Source: Alloalcanivorax marinus
GTDB lineage: Bacteria > Pseudomonadota > Gammaproteobacteria > Pseudomonadales > Alcanivoracaceae
Assembly (NCBI RefSeq): GCF_016785095.1
Contig: NZ_JAEKJB010000008.1
Span: forward strand, 248,001-312,000
Direction: 5' to 3'
Length of the DNA: 64,000 bases
Under the pieces are notes generated by a model, which made no database searches, was not told the origin of the DNA, and saw only the letters and a program-made list of their open reading frames with translations. Each line of letters opens with the position of its first letter. Within the stretch, counting starts at the first letter, position 1. Shown here in pieces: positions 34,345 through 42,855 of this stretch. The position numbers and the translations under genes are program-made.

Positions 34345-35220
34345 TCAGGCCGGGGGCGGGCTACAAGGCAGGATGCAGCGGGCTACCTCATCGAGCACCG
34401 GGTCGCGCCGATCGGCCTTGCGGGTCAGCAGGGAGAAGCGCACCACCGGCGCCGTGTCCGGCAGCCTGTGCACGTCCACCCCCTTCAGCCGCCGCGGATC
34501 CTCGCCGGGCAGGATCATCACCGCGGCGCCGAAGCCCGCCGCCACCATGGCGGAGATCGCCTGGGGAGACTGCAGTTCCAGGGTCGGCGCCGCCGCCTGG
34601 AAATAATCACCGGCGATCTTCCGGGACAGCCGGCCAAGCACCGTGTCCCGGTCATAACCGACCCAGTCCAGTTCCCGGAGCCGCGCCCTGTTGCCGCCGT
34701 AGCGCACCCCGCAGGGGGTCATCAGGTAGAAGGGTTCCTCACGGATCAACCGCCAGCTGAGTTGTTTGCGGCGGGCGCCGTCCGGCTCCGCCACCACCGC
34801 CGCGCCGATCTCGCCGGTCTTGACCGCCTCGATCAGATCCCGGGAGCGCCCGGGCACGCAGCGGATCAGGATGTCATGCCCCCGGTCGCGCAGGGTCCGG
34901 TACAGCGTCGGCAGCACCGACGGCTGCATCATCCTCACCACGCCCAGCGCCACGCAGCCGCCCAGTGCATCCCGGTCGCCGCCTTTCATTTCAAGAAGGC
35001 AGTCCACCGTCGGCCGGATCCGGTCGCTCAACTCCAGGGCGAACCGGGTCGGGCGTACGTGCTGCCCGGAGCGATGAAACAGCGCCTTCCCGAAATAGCG
35101 CTCCAGGGATTTCATTTGCATGCTGACCGCGCTGGGCGTGACATGCACCGCCTTCGCCGCCATCGCGAAGCTGCCGGTATCGATGGCTTTCTGAAGCGTG
35201 ATGAAAAAATCGATCTTCAT
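34345..35220 (-). CDS. LysR-family regulator, divergent from the porin-Tct operon
   Basis: 291 residues. The N-terminal winged helix reads MKIDFFITLQKAIDTGSFAMAAKAVHVTPSAVSMQMKSLERYFG, followed by a LysR effector domain. It is divergent from the porin, TctCBA and dioxygenase genes across a 286-bp gap containing a dyad (35361-35377) and a repeated AAATGTTTA, so it probably controls that unit. The effector is unknown. Confidence 0.9.
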   Translation of the reverse strand: MKIDFFITLQKAIDTGSFAMAAKAVHVTPSAVSMQMKSLERYFGKALFHRSGQHVRPTRFALELSDRIRPTVDCLLEMKGGDRDALGGCVALGVVRMMQPSVLPTLYRTLRDRGHDILIRCVPGRSRDLIEAVKTGEIGAAVVAEPDGARRKQLSWRLIREEPFYLMTPCGVRYGGNRARLRELDWVGYDRDTVLGRLSRKIAGDYFQAAAPTLELQSPQAISAMVAAGFGAAVMILPGEDPRRLKGVDVHRLPDTAPVVRFSLLTRKADRRDPVLDEVARCILPCSPPPA

Positions 35221-35360
35221 GGGTTCAGCTCCGCACTAAGGCCCGGGAAAGAACCGCCCCGGGCGCGGCATGGAACCCATCAACTTAATCCATCGCGACG
35301 GCGGCGCAATTTAAATGTTTAACCCGCAACAAAAAACACATAAGAAAATGTTTATTCCAT

Positions 35361-35377
35361 AACGAATTTATTTCGTT
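35361..35377. promoter_or_regulatory. Dyad in the LysR-porin gap (candidate LysR site)
   Basis: AACGAA-TTTAT-TTCGTT is a perfect 6-bp dyad around a 5-base centre. Two AAATGTTTA copies lie upstream at 35313-35321 and 35346-35354, 33 bp apart (about three helical turns). The 35221-35506 gap is otherwise AT-rich and holds no gene. Confidence 0.4.
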
Positions 35378-35506
35378 TGTTCCCGGCACCGTATTTTTCC
35401 TACCTTTTCCGTCGCTCCCGGCAATCTTCCAAAAATTATCCATCAAACAATTTTTCGAAAAATCCGGGAATCGTCATCGCATTTAATGACAGGAAAAGGC
35501 CAAGTG

Positions 35507-36553
35507 ATGAAAACAAAAATCCATCCGGCCTGCGTTCTGGTGCCACTGTTTCTGTGCACCGGGGTTCAGGCGTCTCCCGAGGTAACGGTTTCCGGCCACA
35601 TCAACCGCGCGATCCTGGCGCTGGATGATGGAGAAGGGGCCGAGACGTACTTTGTCGATAACAAGAACAGCGCCAGTCGCTTCCGGATCGTGGCCAGCGA
35701 CCGCATCCACGATGGCCTGCGGGCCGGCGCACGGTTCGAGATGGGCTATGAATCCAACCCCTCGTCGTCGATCTCCCGCACCCGGCCCAGCGTTTCCGCC
35801 GAGCTCAAGGAGCGCCGCGCGGAGCTGTTCATAAGCGGCGGCTTTGGCGCCGTCTATCTGGGCCAGGGCGATGGCGCCGCCAACGGCCTGACCCACGTGG
35901 ATCTGTCCGGCACCAACATGGTGTCGCTGCTCGGCCACGCCCACCTGATGGGCGGAAGCTTCACGTTTTTCGAACAGGGTAACGCCGGCCCGACGCTGAG
36001 CGACGTGATGGCCAACTTCGACTTCGAAAGTCGCTACGACCGTATCGCCTATCACAGTGCCGGGCCGGGCCCGTTGACGCTGCGCGCCAGCGTCGGTCGC
36101 AAGGACGACATGGTCTATGAAGCCTCCGCGCTGTACAGCGCCCGGGCGGATTTCGCCAAGGTCTCGGTGGGCGTCGGTTATTCCAGCGAAAAGGTCCCCG
36201 GCGCCGACGACAACGAAACCCTGGGCGGCTCCGCCTCGGTACTGCTCGACAACGGTCTCAATGGCGCGATTTCGTATTCGCGCCTCGACACCGACGCTTC
36301 CCGTTCCGCCACCAACACCACCTTCCGGCTCGGCTACCGTGCCGGCAAACACGCTTCATCCGTGGATTACGGCATCACCGATGACCTGGACCGGCGCGGT
36401 GACCGCGCCACCTATGTGGGCGCCAACTATGTCTACAAGCCGTTGGACTGGCTGGAGGTGTTCGGCGCGGTGCGCCGTTTCGAGCTGGACCGCCGCCATG
36501 CCAGCTACGACGACATGGCCATGGTGGTCACCGGCAGCCGCATCAAATTCTAG
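35507..36553 (+). CDS. Gram-negative porin
   Basis: 348 residues with a signal peptide (MKTKIHPACVLVPLFLCTGVQA) and a 16-strand general-porin pattern: VTVSGHINRAILALDDG at the start of the barrel, the ISGGFGAVYLGQGDGAANG segment and a C-terminal Phe in SRIKF. It would admit small solutes across the outer membrane. The start at 35507 was preferred over one 7 codons upstream because of AAGG and the signal peptide. It precedes tctC by 27 bp, suggesting a complete uptake route. Confidence 0.88.
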   Translation: MKTKIHPACVLVPLFLCTGVQASPEVTVSGHINRAILALDDGEGAETYFVDNKNSASRFRIVASDRIHDGLRAGARFEMGYESNPSSSISRTRPSVSAELKERRAELFISGGFGAVYLGQGDGAANGLTHVDLSGTNMVSLLGHAHLMGGSFTFFEQGNAGPTLSDVMANFDFESRYDRIAYHSAGPGPLTLRASVGRKDDMVYEASALYSARADFAKVSVGVGYSSEKVPGADDNETLGGSASVLLDNGLNGAISYSRLDTDASRSATNTTFRLGYRAGKHASSVDYGITDDLDRRGDRATYVGANYVYKPLDWLEVFGAVRRFELDRRHASYDDMAMVVTGSRIKF

Positions 36554-36580
36554 AAATACTCACAACAAAGGAGACCCGCC

Positions 36581-37552
36581 ATGTTCTCTAACCACCCCGC
36601 CATCGCCGCGATCACCGCCGGAATACTGTTCCTCTCCGCGCAGACCGCCAGCGCCGACTACCCGAACCGCGATATCGATCTGATCGTCGGCTACTCCGCC
36701 GGCGGCAGCACCGATGTACTGGCGCGCACGCTCACTCCCTATCTCGAAGACGAGCTGGGCGGCGACATCACCATCAACGTGGTCAACCGGCCCGGCGGCA
36801 GCGGCGAGATCAGCTTCACCGAAATCGCCCACGCCAAACCGGACGGCTACACCCTGGCCATGTCCAATATGCCGGGCATCATCAATCCACTGATCGAGCG
36901 GGAGCCGGACTACGCCCTCAAGGACTTCACCTTCCTGGGCAACATCATCCTCGACCCCACCGCCATCCTGGTGAACGCCGACAGCGAGTTCGACAGCCTG
37001 GATCAATGGGTGGAGAACGCCCGCGCTCATCCCGGTGAGGCCCGGGTCGGCAACCCGGGCCGGGGCGGCGCCCAGCACACTACCTTCGAACGCTTCCTGC
37101 TGGCGGCCGGCGTGGAAGCCACCAGCATTCCCTTCAACGGCGGCTCCCGAAGCCGGGCGGCGCTGATGGGTGGCCACATCTCGGCCAGTTCCATGGGCCT
37201 GGCGGAAGCCGCCGGCAACGTGAAATCCGGTGGTATCCGGGTGCTCGCGGTGATGGCGGAGCAGCGCAGCGATCTGCTGCCCGAGGTGCCCACCGCCAGG
37301 GAGCTGGGCTACGACGTGGTGGGCGGCTCCTATCGCGGCATGATCGCGCCGGCCGGCCTGGACACGGAGGTGGAGGCCAGGCTGCACGATGCGCTGGCGC
37401 GCGCGGTCGCCAACCCGGAATTCCGCGAAGCGGCACGCAAGCGGCTGTATCTGCTGCGCTATATGTCCGGTCCCGAGCAGCAGCGTCTCGCCGACACCCT
37501 GTACCAGGAAATGACCGCCCTGTGGGAAAAGCGACCCTGGGTGGACCAGTAA
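36581..37552 (+). CDS. tctC: Tripartite tricarboxylate transporter substrate-binding protein (TctC family)
   Basis: 323 residues with a signal peptide ending SADYP and the TctC/BugD fold: IDLIVGYSAGGSTDVLARTL and INVVNRPGGSGEISFTEIAHAKPDGYTLAM near the N-terminus, VGNPGRGGAQHTTFERFL and VPTARELGYDVVGGSYRGMIAPAGL later. Bug-type proteins bind a wide range of carboxylates and amides. The ligand is unknown, but the nearby dioxygenase suggests a carboxylic or sulfonic acid. Confidence 0.92.
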   Translation: MFSNHPAIAAITAGILFLSAQTASADYPNRDIDLIVGYSAGGSTDVLARTLTPYLEDELGGDITINVVNRPGGSGEISFTEIAHAKPDGYTLAMSNMPGIINPLIEREPDYALKDFTFLGNIILDPTAILVNADSEFDSLDQWVENARAHPGEARVGNPGRGGAQHTTFERFLLAAGVEATSIPFNGGSRSRAALMGGHISASSMGLAEAAGNVKSGGIRVLAVMAEQRSDLLPEVPTARELGYDVVGGSYRGMIAPAGLDTEVEARLHDALARAVANPEFREAARKRLYLLRYMSGPEQQRLADTLYQEMTALWEKRPWVDQ

Positions 37553-37616
37553 CAGGTGCCACGACCGGCCCGACGGATAGGGCCGGTCCCCATTCACCAA
37601 CGTAAAGGGAGTCCTC

Positions 37617-38090
37617 ATGAGCCGTCACCCCGATGCAGCGGATACCGCCCCCTGGCACGATCTGGTGTTCGCCGTTCTGGTCCTGGCCGGTACCTCCGTT
37701 CCGTCGTTCAGCGCGCTTCGCCTCTCCGGCGCCGGTCGCTGGTTTCCTCTGGCGGTGTGCGCCGTCATGGCACTGGCCGGCATGTCCATGCTCTGCGTCT
37801 GCGCGCTCAAGCTGCTGCGCCACCGCCCCGCGCGCCCCCCGTTCCCCGAAGGCGGCGCCCTCAAACGCGGCGCCGGCGCCGGCCTGGCTTTCCTTCTGAC
37901 CTGTGTGCTGACGCCCTGGGTCGGCTACTTCCCGGCGACCACCCTGCTGCTCATCATCGTGCCTTTGGTTCTGGATTTCCGGCACTGGCGGGTGATCGCC
38001 TTTACCGCCCTGACATTCGAGGCGCTGGTGTACCTGGTCTTCATCGAGGGCTTCGGCAGGCAGCTTCCCTCGGGCGTTCCGTTTTCGTAA
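37617..38090 (+). CDS. tctB: Tripartite tricarboxylate transporter small membrane subunit (TctB family)
   Basis: 157 residues with four hydrophobic segments (about residues 17-33, 42-65, 85-105 and 108-145), including the TctB-like GLAFLLTCVLTPWVGYFPATTLLLIIVPLVLDFRHWR. TctB is poorly conserved in sequence; assignment rests on size, topology and position between tctC and tctA. Confidence 0.87.
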   Translation: MSRHPDAADTAPWHDLVFAVLVLAGTSVPSFSALRLSGAGRWFPLAVCAVMALAGMSMLCVCALKLLRHRPARPPFPEGGALKRGAGAGLAFLLTCVLTPWVGYFPATTLLLIIVPLVLDFRHWRVIAFTALTFEALVYLVFIEGFGRQLPSGVPFS

Positions 38091-38108
38091 TCAGCAACCG
38101 GTTTCCCT

Positions 38109-39620
38109 ATGTTTGACTCCATTCTCTCCGCGTTCCTGGTGATCCTGGAACCGGCTAACCTCATCGCCATGCTGGGCGGCACCCTGCTGGGCATCTGCAT
38201 CGGCGCCCTGCCCGGTCTCAGCGCCACCATGGGCATCGCCGTGCTGATCCCGCTGAGCTTCGGCCTCGATCCCCTGGTCGGGCTCGGGCTGATGGCGGGC
38301 ATCTACAACGGCGCCATGTATGGCGGCGCGATTCCCTCCATTCTGCTGGGCGTGCCGGGCACACCGGCTTCCGTGGCCACCATCTTCGATGGCCGGCCCA
38401 TGGCGGAGCAAGGCCGGGGCAAGCTGGCGCTGCGCGTGGCGGTGTTTTCCTCCGCCATCGGCGGGCTGATCAGCGGGCTCGTGCTGTTGTTGCTGGCACC
38501 ACCGCTTGCCCGGGTAACCCTGTTGTTCGGGCCCTCGGACTATTTCTGGGTGGCCCTGTTCGGGCTTTCCAGCCTCTCCCTGTTGCTGGGCAAAAGCATC
38601 GCCAAGGGCGTTTTCGCCGCCGGCTTCGGCTTGCTCATCGGTCTGATCGGCATCGACACCATCGGCGGCCAGGAACGCTTCACTTTCGGCTTCGTGGAGC
38701 TGGTGAACGGCGTCAATATCGTGGTGGTGCTGATCGGGCTGTTCGGTATTCCGCCCACCCTGAAGCTTGCCGCGGGTGCCCTCCCCGGCGGGCGGGAAAC
38801 GGACCGGGCGGAGGACGCCGGCGATGGCCGGCTTCGTCCCTATCTGCCCCAGCTGCTGCCCACCTGGCTGAAATCGTCGTTGATCGGTGTGTTCGTGGGA
38901 TTGCTGCCCGGGGTCGGCGGCAACATGGCGTCTTTTCTCAGCTATAACGAAAGCAAGCGCTCCGCCCGCGACCCGGCACGGTTCGGCTACGGCGCCGAGG
39001 AAGGCGTGGCCGCCGCCGAGTGTGGCAACAACGCGGACAATGGCGCCGCCCTGGTGCCCGCCCTGACCCTGGGCGTGCCGGGCAGCTCGGTGTCGGCGGT
39101 GATTCTCGGCGGCCTGCTGGTGCACGGCCTGCAACCCGGACCGGAACTGTTTCAGAGCAACCCCAACGAAGTGTACGGCTTCATGCTGCAGATGGTGATC
39201 ACCGCCGCGCTGCTGATTCCCCTGGGGCTGCTCGGCTCACGGTTATTCGTGCGGGTGCTCGACATTCCGCCGGCTCTGCTGATCCCGATCGTGCTTTCCC
39301 TGAGCATGGTCGGTGTTTACGCGGTCAACAACAGCCTGTTCGACATCCAACTGCTGCTGGTGTTCGGCGCCATTGGCATGGTGCTGTCCCACTTCCAGGT
39401 GCCGCTGGCGCCCATTGTTCTCGGCGTCCTGCTCGGCCCCATGGCCGAGGAGAACCTGCGACTCGCCTTCATGCTGAGCGTCGATCCCTGGACCGCGCTA
39501 TTCCCTTCCCCGCTGTCCGTCGGGCTGGCGTTGTTCACGGTTTCGGTGATCGCCTTTTCATTGCTTAAGCCCCTGACCCGATTCACCCGCGCCCGCCTTC
39601 GGCGGGCCGCGGCCCATTGA
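38109..39620 (+). CDS. tctA: Tripartite tricarboxylate transporter large permease (TctA family)
   Basis: 503 residues with about twelve membrane segments. TctA motifs include GICIGALPGLSATMGIAVLIPLSFGLDP, YGGAIPSILLGVPGTPASVAT and VAAAECGNNADNGAALVPALTLGVPGSS. It forms the membrane channel with TctB and follows it by 18 bp. Confidence 0.95.
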   Translation: MFDSILSAFLVILEPANLIAMLGGTLLGICIGALPGLSATMGIAVLIPLSFGLDPLVGLGLMAGIYNGAMYGGAIPSILLGVPGTPASVATIFDGRPMAEQGRGKLALRVAVFSSAIGGLISGLVLLLLAPPLARVTLLFGPSDYFWVALFGLSSLSLLLGKSIAKGVFAAGFGLLIGLIGIDTIGGQERFTFGFVELVNGVNIVVVLIGLFGIPPTLKLAAGALPGGRETDRAEDAGDGRLRPYLPQLLPTWLKSSLIGVFVGLLPGVGGNMASFLSYNESKRSARDPARFGYGAEEGVAAAECGNNADNGAALVPALTLGVPGSSVSAVILGGLLVHGLQPGPELFQSNPNEVYGFMLQMVITAALLIPLGLLGSRLFVRVLDIPPALLIPIVLSLSMVGVYAVNNSLFDIQLLLVFGAIGMVLSHFQVPLAPIVLGVLLGPMAEENLRLAFMLSVDPWTALFPSPLSVGLALFTVSVIAFSLLKPLTRFTRARLRRAAAH

Positions 39621-39645
39621 CCGACCGATGTAAAAGGAGAACTCC

Positions 39646-40731
39646 ATGAACCGGAAAACCCAGTGCCGCCCATGGCTGGCCGACGACGTCCGCAACGACC
39701 GGAGCTGGATTCGACCGCTCGACCCGACCCTGGGCGACGATCTCGATCGCGCCCTCCAGCACGCCGATGAAACGGGCAAAGCAATGCTCGACTGGACACC
39801 GGACGATTTCCCCCTCCGCGAACACGCCCGCGCTTTCTTCAAGAATGCCTTCGACAGCACCCAGCGCGACTGGGGCTTCTGCCTGATTCGCGGCATGCCC
39901 GTGGAACGCTGGTCGGTGGAGGAGGCCCGGCGGATCTACTGGGGCCTGGGGCTGCACATCGGCGTGTGCCGGACACAGAACCGGGCCAGCGACATCATGA
40001 CCTCGGTGAAAGACGCCAGCGGCAGCTACAAGGTCAACGGCGGGCGCGGTTACAACACCAACGCCGGCCTGGATTTCCACGTGGATTTCTGCGACGTGGT
40101 GTCGCTGCTGTGCCTGCACCCGGCCAAGGCCGGCGGCACCAGCCTGATCACCAGTTCCCTGGCGGTGATCGACGAGATCCGCCGGACCCGCCCGGACCTG
40201 GAAGACGCCCTGCGCACGCCCTTTTATTTCAGCCTGCAAGGCGCCGGCGCCGACGACGAGCCTCCGGTCTACCCCTGCCCTCTGTACGGGGAAAAGGACG
40301 GCTTCCCCGCGTTCCGCACCAACCGAAAGAACATCACCGCCGCCCAGGAATACTTCGAGCAGGTGCCCCGGCTCACCGACCAACAGGTGGAGGTGCTGGA
40401 TCTTCTCGACACCCTGCTGCCGGACCCGCGCTTCTGCTTTTCCATGAACATCGAGAAGGGCGACATGCAGCTTCTCAACAATTACACCGTGGTACATTCG
40501 CGAACCGATTTCGAGGACTTCGAGGAGGAAGAAAAAAAACGGCACATGCTGCGCCTGTGGATGACGCTCCCCAATTCCCAGCCGCTGCCGGACGACTGGG
40601 TGGCCGCCTTCAAGGACACCCGCCCAGGCTCCGTGCGCGGCGGCAATCGGGGCAAGCACATCACCGAGACGTTCCTTGACTATGAGCGTCGTCAGGCCGG
40701 CTACCATGGCATGCGCAACGTGTTTTCATGA
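39646..40731 (+). CDS. TauD/TfdA-family Fe(II)/2-oxoglutarate-type dioxygenase
   Basis: 361 residues. The iron facial triad is visible as His145 and Asp147 (LDFHVDFCD) and His284 (TVVHSRTDFED), followed by an Arg-rich HMLRLWM segment that may bind 2-oxoglutarate. Members hydroxylate taurine, aryloxyacetates, alkyl sulfates or carnitine-like compounds. It is 25 bp after tctA, so it probably oxidises the imported compound. The larger-than-TauD size (TauD ~283) points to one of the longer uncharacterised subfamilies. Confidence 0.88.
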   Translation: MNRKTQCRPWLADDVRNDRSWIRPLDPTLGDDLDRALQHADETGKAMLDWTPDDFPLREHARAFFKNAFDSTQRDWGFCLIRGMPVERWSVEEARRIYWGLGLHIGVCRTQNRASDIMTSVKDASGSYKVNGGRGYNTNAGLDFHVDFCDVVSLLCLHPAKAGGTSLITSSLAVIDEIRRTRPDLEDALRTPFYFSLQGAGADDEPPVYPCPLYGEKDGFPAFRTNRKNITAAQEYFEQVPRLTDQQVEVLDLLDTLLPDPRFCFSMNIEKGDMQLLNNYTVVHSRTDFEDFEEEEKKRHMLRLWMTLPNSQPLPDDWVAAFKDTRPGSVRGGNRGKHITETFLDYERRQAGYHGMRNVFS

Positions 40732-40774
40732 TGCCGTTCGCATCGACGCCGCCGTCCACCGGGAGCGCAACGCC

Positions 40775-41821
40775 ATGGCCCCGGGGATGACGGATCGCTG
40801 GGGCCCACCTTTGCTACGCTCACTGATGGTGGGCACCGTCGGCGGCGTACTGGCCGCCCATATCGGTCTGCCCCTGGCCTGGATGCTCGGCCCCCTGGTG
40901 GCCAACCTGGCGGCTTCCATCGGCGGGGCCCGGGTGGCGGTGCCGGAGAATCTGCGGCTGGCTTTCCTTGGCGTGCTGGGGCTGGTCCTGGGCAGCCGGA
41001 TGACACCGGAGCTGGTTGCCCGGCTGGTGGATTGGCCGATCTCCGGCGCCTTGCTGCTGGCCGGGGTGGCGGCGTCCACCAGTGTCGTCGCCGCCTGGTT
41101 CCGGCGTTGCGGTTTCGACCCGGTTACCGCCTGGTTCTCGGCGGCGCCGGGCGCGATGACCGCGATGATCATGATGGGCGAAGCCAGCGGCGGCGATCCG
41201 CGCCGGGTGGCGATTTCTCAGTCCCTGCGCATTATTCTGGTGCTGCTGATCCTGCCACCGCTGTTCTGGCTCTACGAAGGCGTGGACGGAGGCCGGGGCG
41301 ACAACGCCGCGCCGCATTTCGAGAACCTCTGGCTGATAGCCATGCTGCCGCTGCTGATTCCGCTCGGTAACCGGCTGCGCATCCCCACCGCCGCCTTGAT
41401 GCTGCCCCTGGTGGTATCCGGCCTGTTGTCCGGCTTTGGAGTCGCCTCCCTGCGGATGCCGGACTGGGGCATGAACCTGATGCTGTTGGTGCTGGGCTGC
41501 GCCATCGGCTCCCGGTTCCGCGGGTTATCCCTGTCGCTGCTGCGCCGCCACCTGTTGGAGTCGTTCGTGGCGACGCTGCTCTCCCTGCTGATTCTGGCGC
41601 TGTTCGCGGAGCTCGTGCATCAAGCCATCGAGGTACCCCGGGACGTGGCGCTGATGGCCATGGCCCCGGGCGGCATCGGCGAGCTGGCGATCCTGGCGGT
41701 GGCCTTGAACCTGGACCCCATGTTCGTGGCCTTCCATCACTTACTGCGCATCGTGGCGCTTATGCTGGTGGCACCGCTGTGGGCGAAGTACCTCACCCGC
41801 CGCCAACCGCCCGCCCCATAG
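40775..41821 (+). CDS. AbrB-family membrane protein (putative transporter/monooxygenase-associated)
   Basis: 348 residues in about ten membrane segments with the duplicated AbrB-family pattern: LPLAWMLGPLVANLAASI and SAAPGAMTAMIMMGEASGGDPRRVAISQSLRI in the first half, MAPGGIGELAILAVALNLDPMFVAFHHLLRI in the second. Function of the family is poorly known; transport is inferred. The ATG at 40775 has a GGGAG site. The last 29 bp overlap the convergent LysR gene tail to tail. Confidence 0.82.
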   Translation: MAPGMTDRWGPPLLRSLMVGTVGGVLAAHIGLPLAWMLGPLVANLAASIGGARVAVPENLRLAFLGVLGLVLGSRMTPELVARLVDWPISGALLLAGVAASTSVVAAWFRRCGFDPVTAWFSAAPGAMTAMIMMGEASGGDPRRVAISQSLRIILVLLILPPLFWLYEGVDGGRGDNAAPHFENLWLIAMLPLLIPLGNRLRIPTAALMLPLVVSGLLSGFGVASLRMPDWGMNLMLLVLGCAIGSRFRGLSLSLLRRHLLESFVATLLSLLILALFAELVHQAIEVPRDVALMAMAPGGIGELAILAVALNLDPMFVAFHHLLRIVALMLVAPLWAKYLTRRQPPAP

Positions 41822-42716
41822 GAGCAGTGAGGGCCTGGAGGAAGGCGTCGGCCACCGGCGTCAGGTGGCGGGCACGGGGGTGCACCACGCACCAGGAGCG
41901 CTTCAGGGGCAGTCCGTCCACGTCCAGGGTCACCAAACGCCCGGCCGCCAGTTCCTCCCGGCAGGCGTCCCGGGGCAGCACCGCCAGCCCCAGGCCGGCG
42001 ATCACCCCGGCCTTGACCGCCTCCTGGGAGCCCAGTTGCTGCCGGCGGCCGGGGCGCAGCCCACGGCTCTGGCACAACTCCTCGAACACCAGCCGGGTGC
42101 CGGAGCCGGGCTCCCGGCTGAGCAGGGGGAATTCCAGGAAACGGGTCAGCGGCACCGCTTCGGTGTCCCGCAGCGGATGCCCCGGACCGGCCACCGCCAC
42201 CAGATCGTTCTGGCGGAAGGGCACGAAGCGCAGCCGCCGGTCGTCCGGCACCTGGCCCATGATGGTCAGGTCGTAGCGGTCCTCGCGCAGGCTCTTCAGG
42301 GCCTCGCCGTGGTTGAGCACGCGCATTCGCACTTCCACTTCCGGGTGACGCCGGCAGAAGGCCGCCAGCCGCTCGGGCATGAAGTACTGAGCGCTGCTTT
42401 CCACCGCCAGGGTCAGGGTGCCCTGCATCACCCCGCGCAGTTCCGCCAGCTCCATTTCCACCCGTACCAGGCGGCGCATCAGATCCTGGCCGGCGCGGCG
42501 CATGGCCCGTCCCGCCGGGGTCAGGGAAAGCCGTTTGCCTACGTAATCGAACAGTGGCTCGCCGATCAACTCCTCCAGATTGCGCACCTGGGCGCTCACC
42601 GCCGGCTGGGTGAGAGCCAGTTCCTCGGCGGCCCGGGAGTAGCTTTCCTGCTGACAGACGGTGAGGAAGATACGCACCTGGCGCAGGGTCAGACGATTCA
42701 GATAGGCCGTACTCAT
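41793..42716 (-). CDS. LysR-family regulator of pyruvate carboxylase (PycR-like)
   Basis: 307 residues with the winged helix LNRLTLRQVRIFLTVCQQESYSRAAEELALTQPAVSAQVRNLEELIG and a CbbR/Cbl-type effector domain. It is divergent from pycA, the same arrangement as pycR-pycA-pycB in Pseudomonas, hence the suggested role. The ATG at 42716 was preferred over upstream codons. Its 3' end overlaps the AbrB gene by 29 bp. Confidence 0.88.
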   Translation of the reverse strand: MSTAYLNRLTLRQVRIFLTVCQQESYSRAAEELALTQPAVSAQVRNLEELIGEPLFDYVGKRLSLTPAGRAMRRAGQDLMRRLVRVEMELAELRGVMQGTLTLAVESSAQYFMPERLAAFCRRHPEVEVRMRVLNHGEALKSLREDRYDLTIMGQVPDDRRLRFVPFRQNDLVAVAGPGHPLRDTEAVPLTRFLEFPLLSREPGSGTRLVFEELCQSRGLRPGRRQQLGSQEAVKAGVIAGLGLAVLPRDACREELAAGRLVTLDVDGLPLKRSWCVVHPRARHLTPVADAFLQALTAPMGRAVGGG

Positions 42717-42855
42717 TGCTTTCCCAAGAGAGCGAGCGCTCACACATAATGAATTGGTTATGCCTGATGATAGTAATATCAATTTCTTTTGGCCGCCATG
42801 TTCCCGGTACCTTGCGGAACATTAAGCGGCCCTTGGGCTGATCGGGAGTACACGC

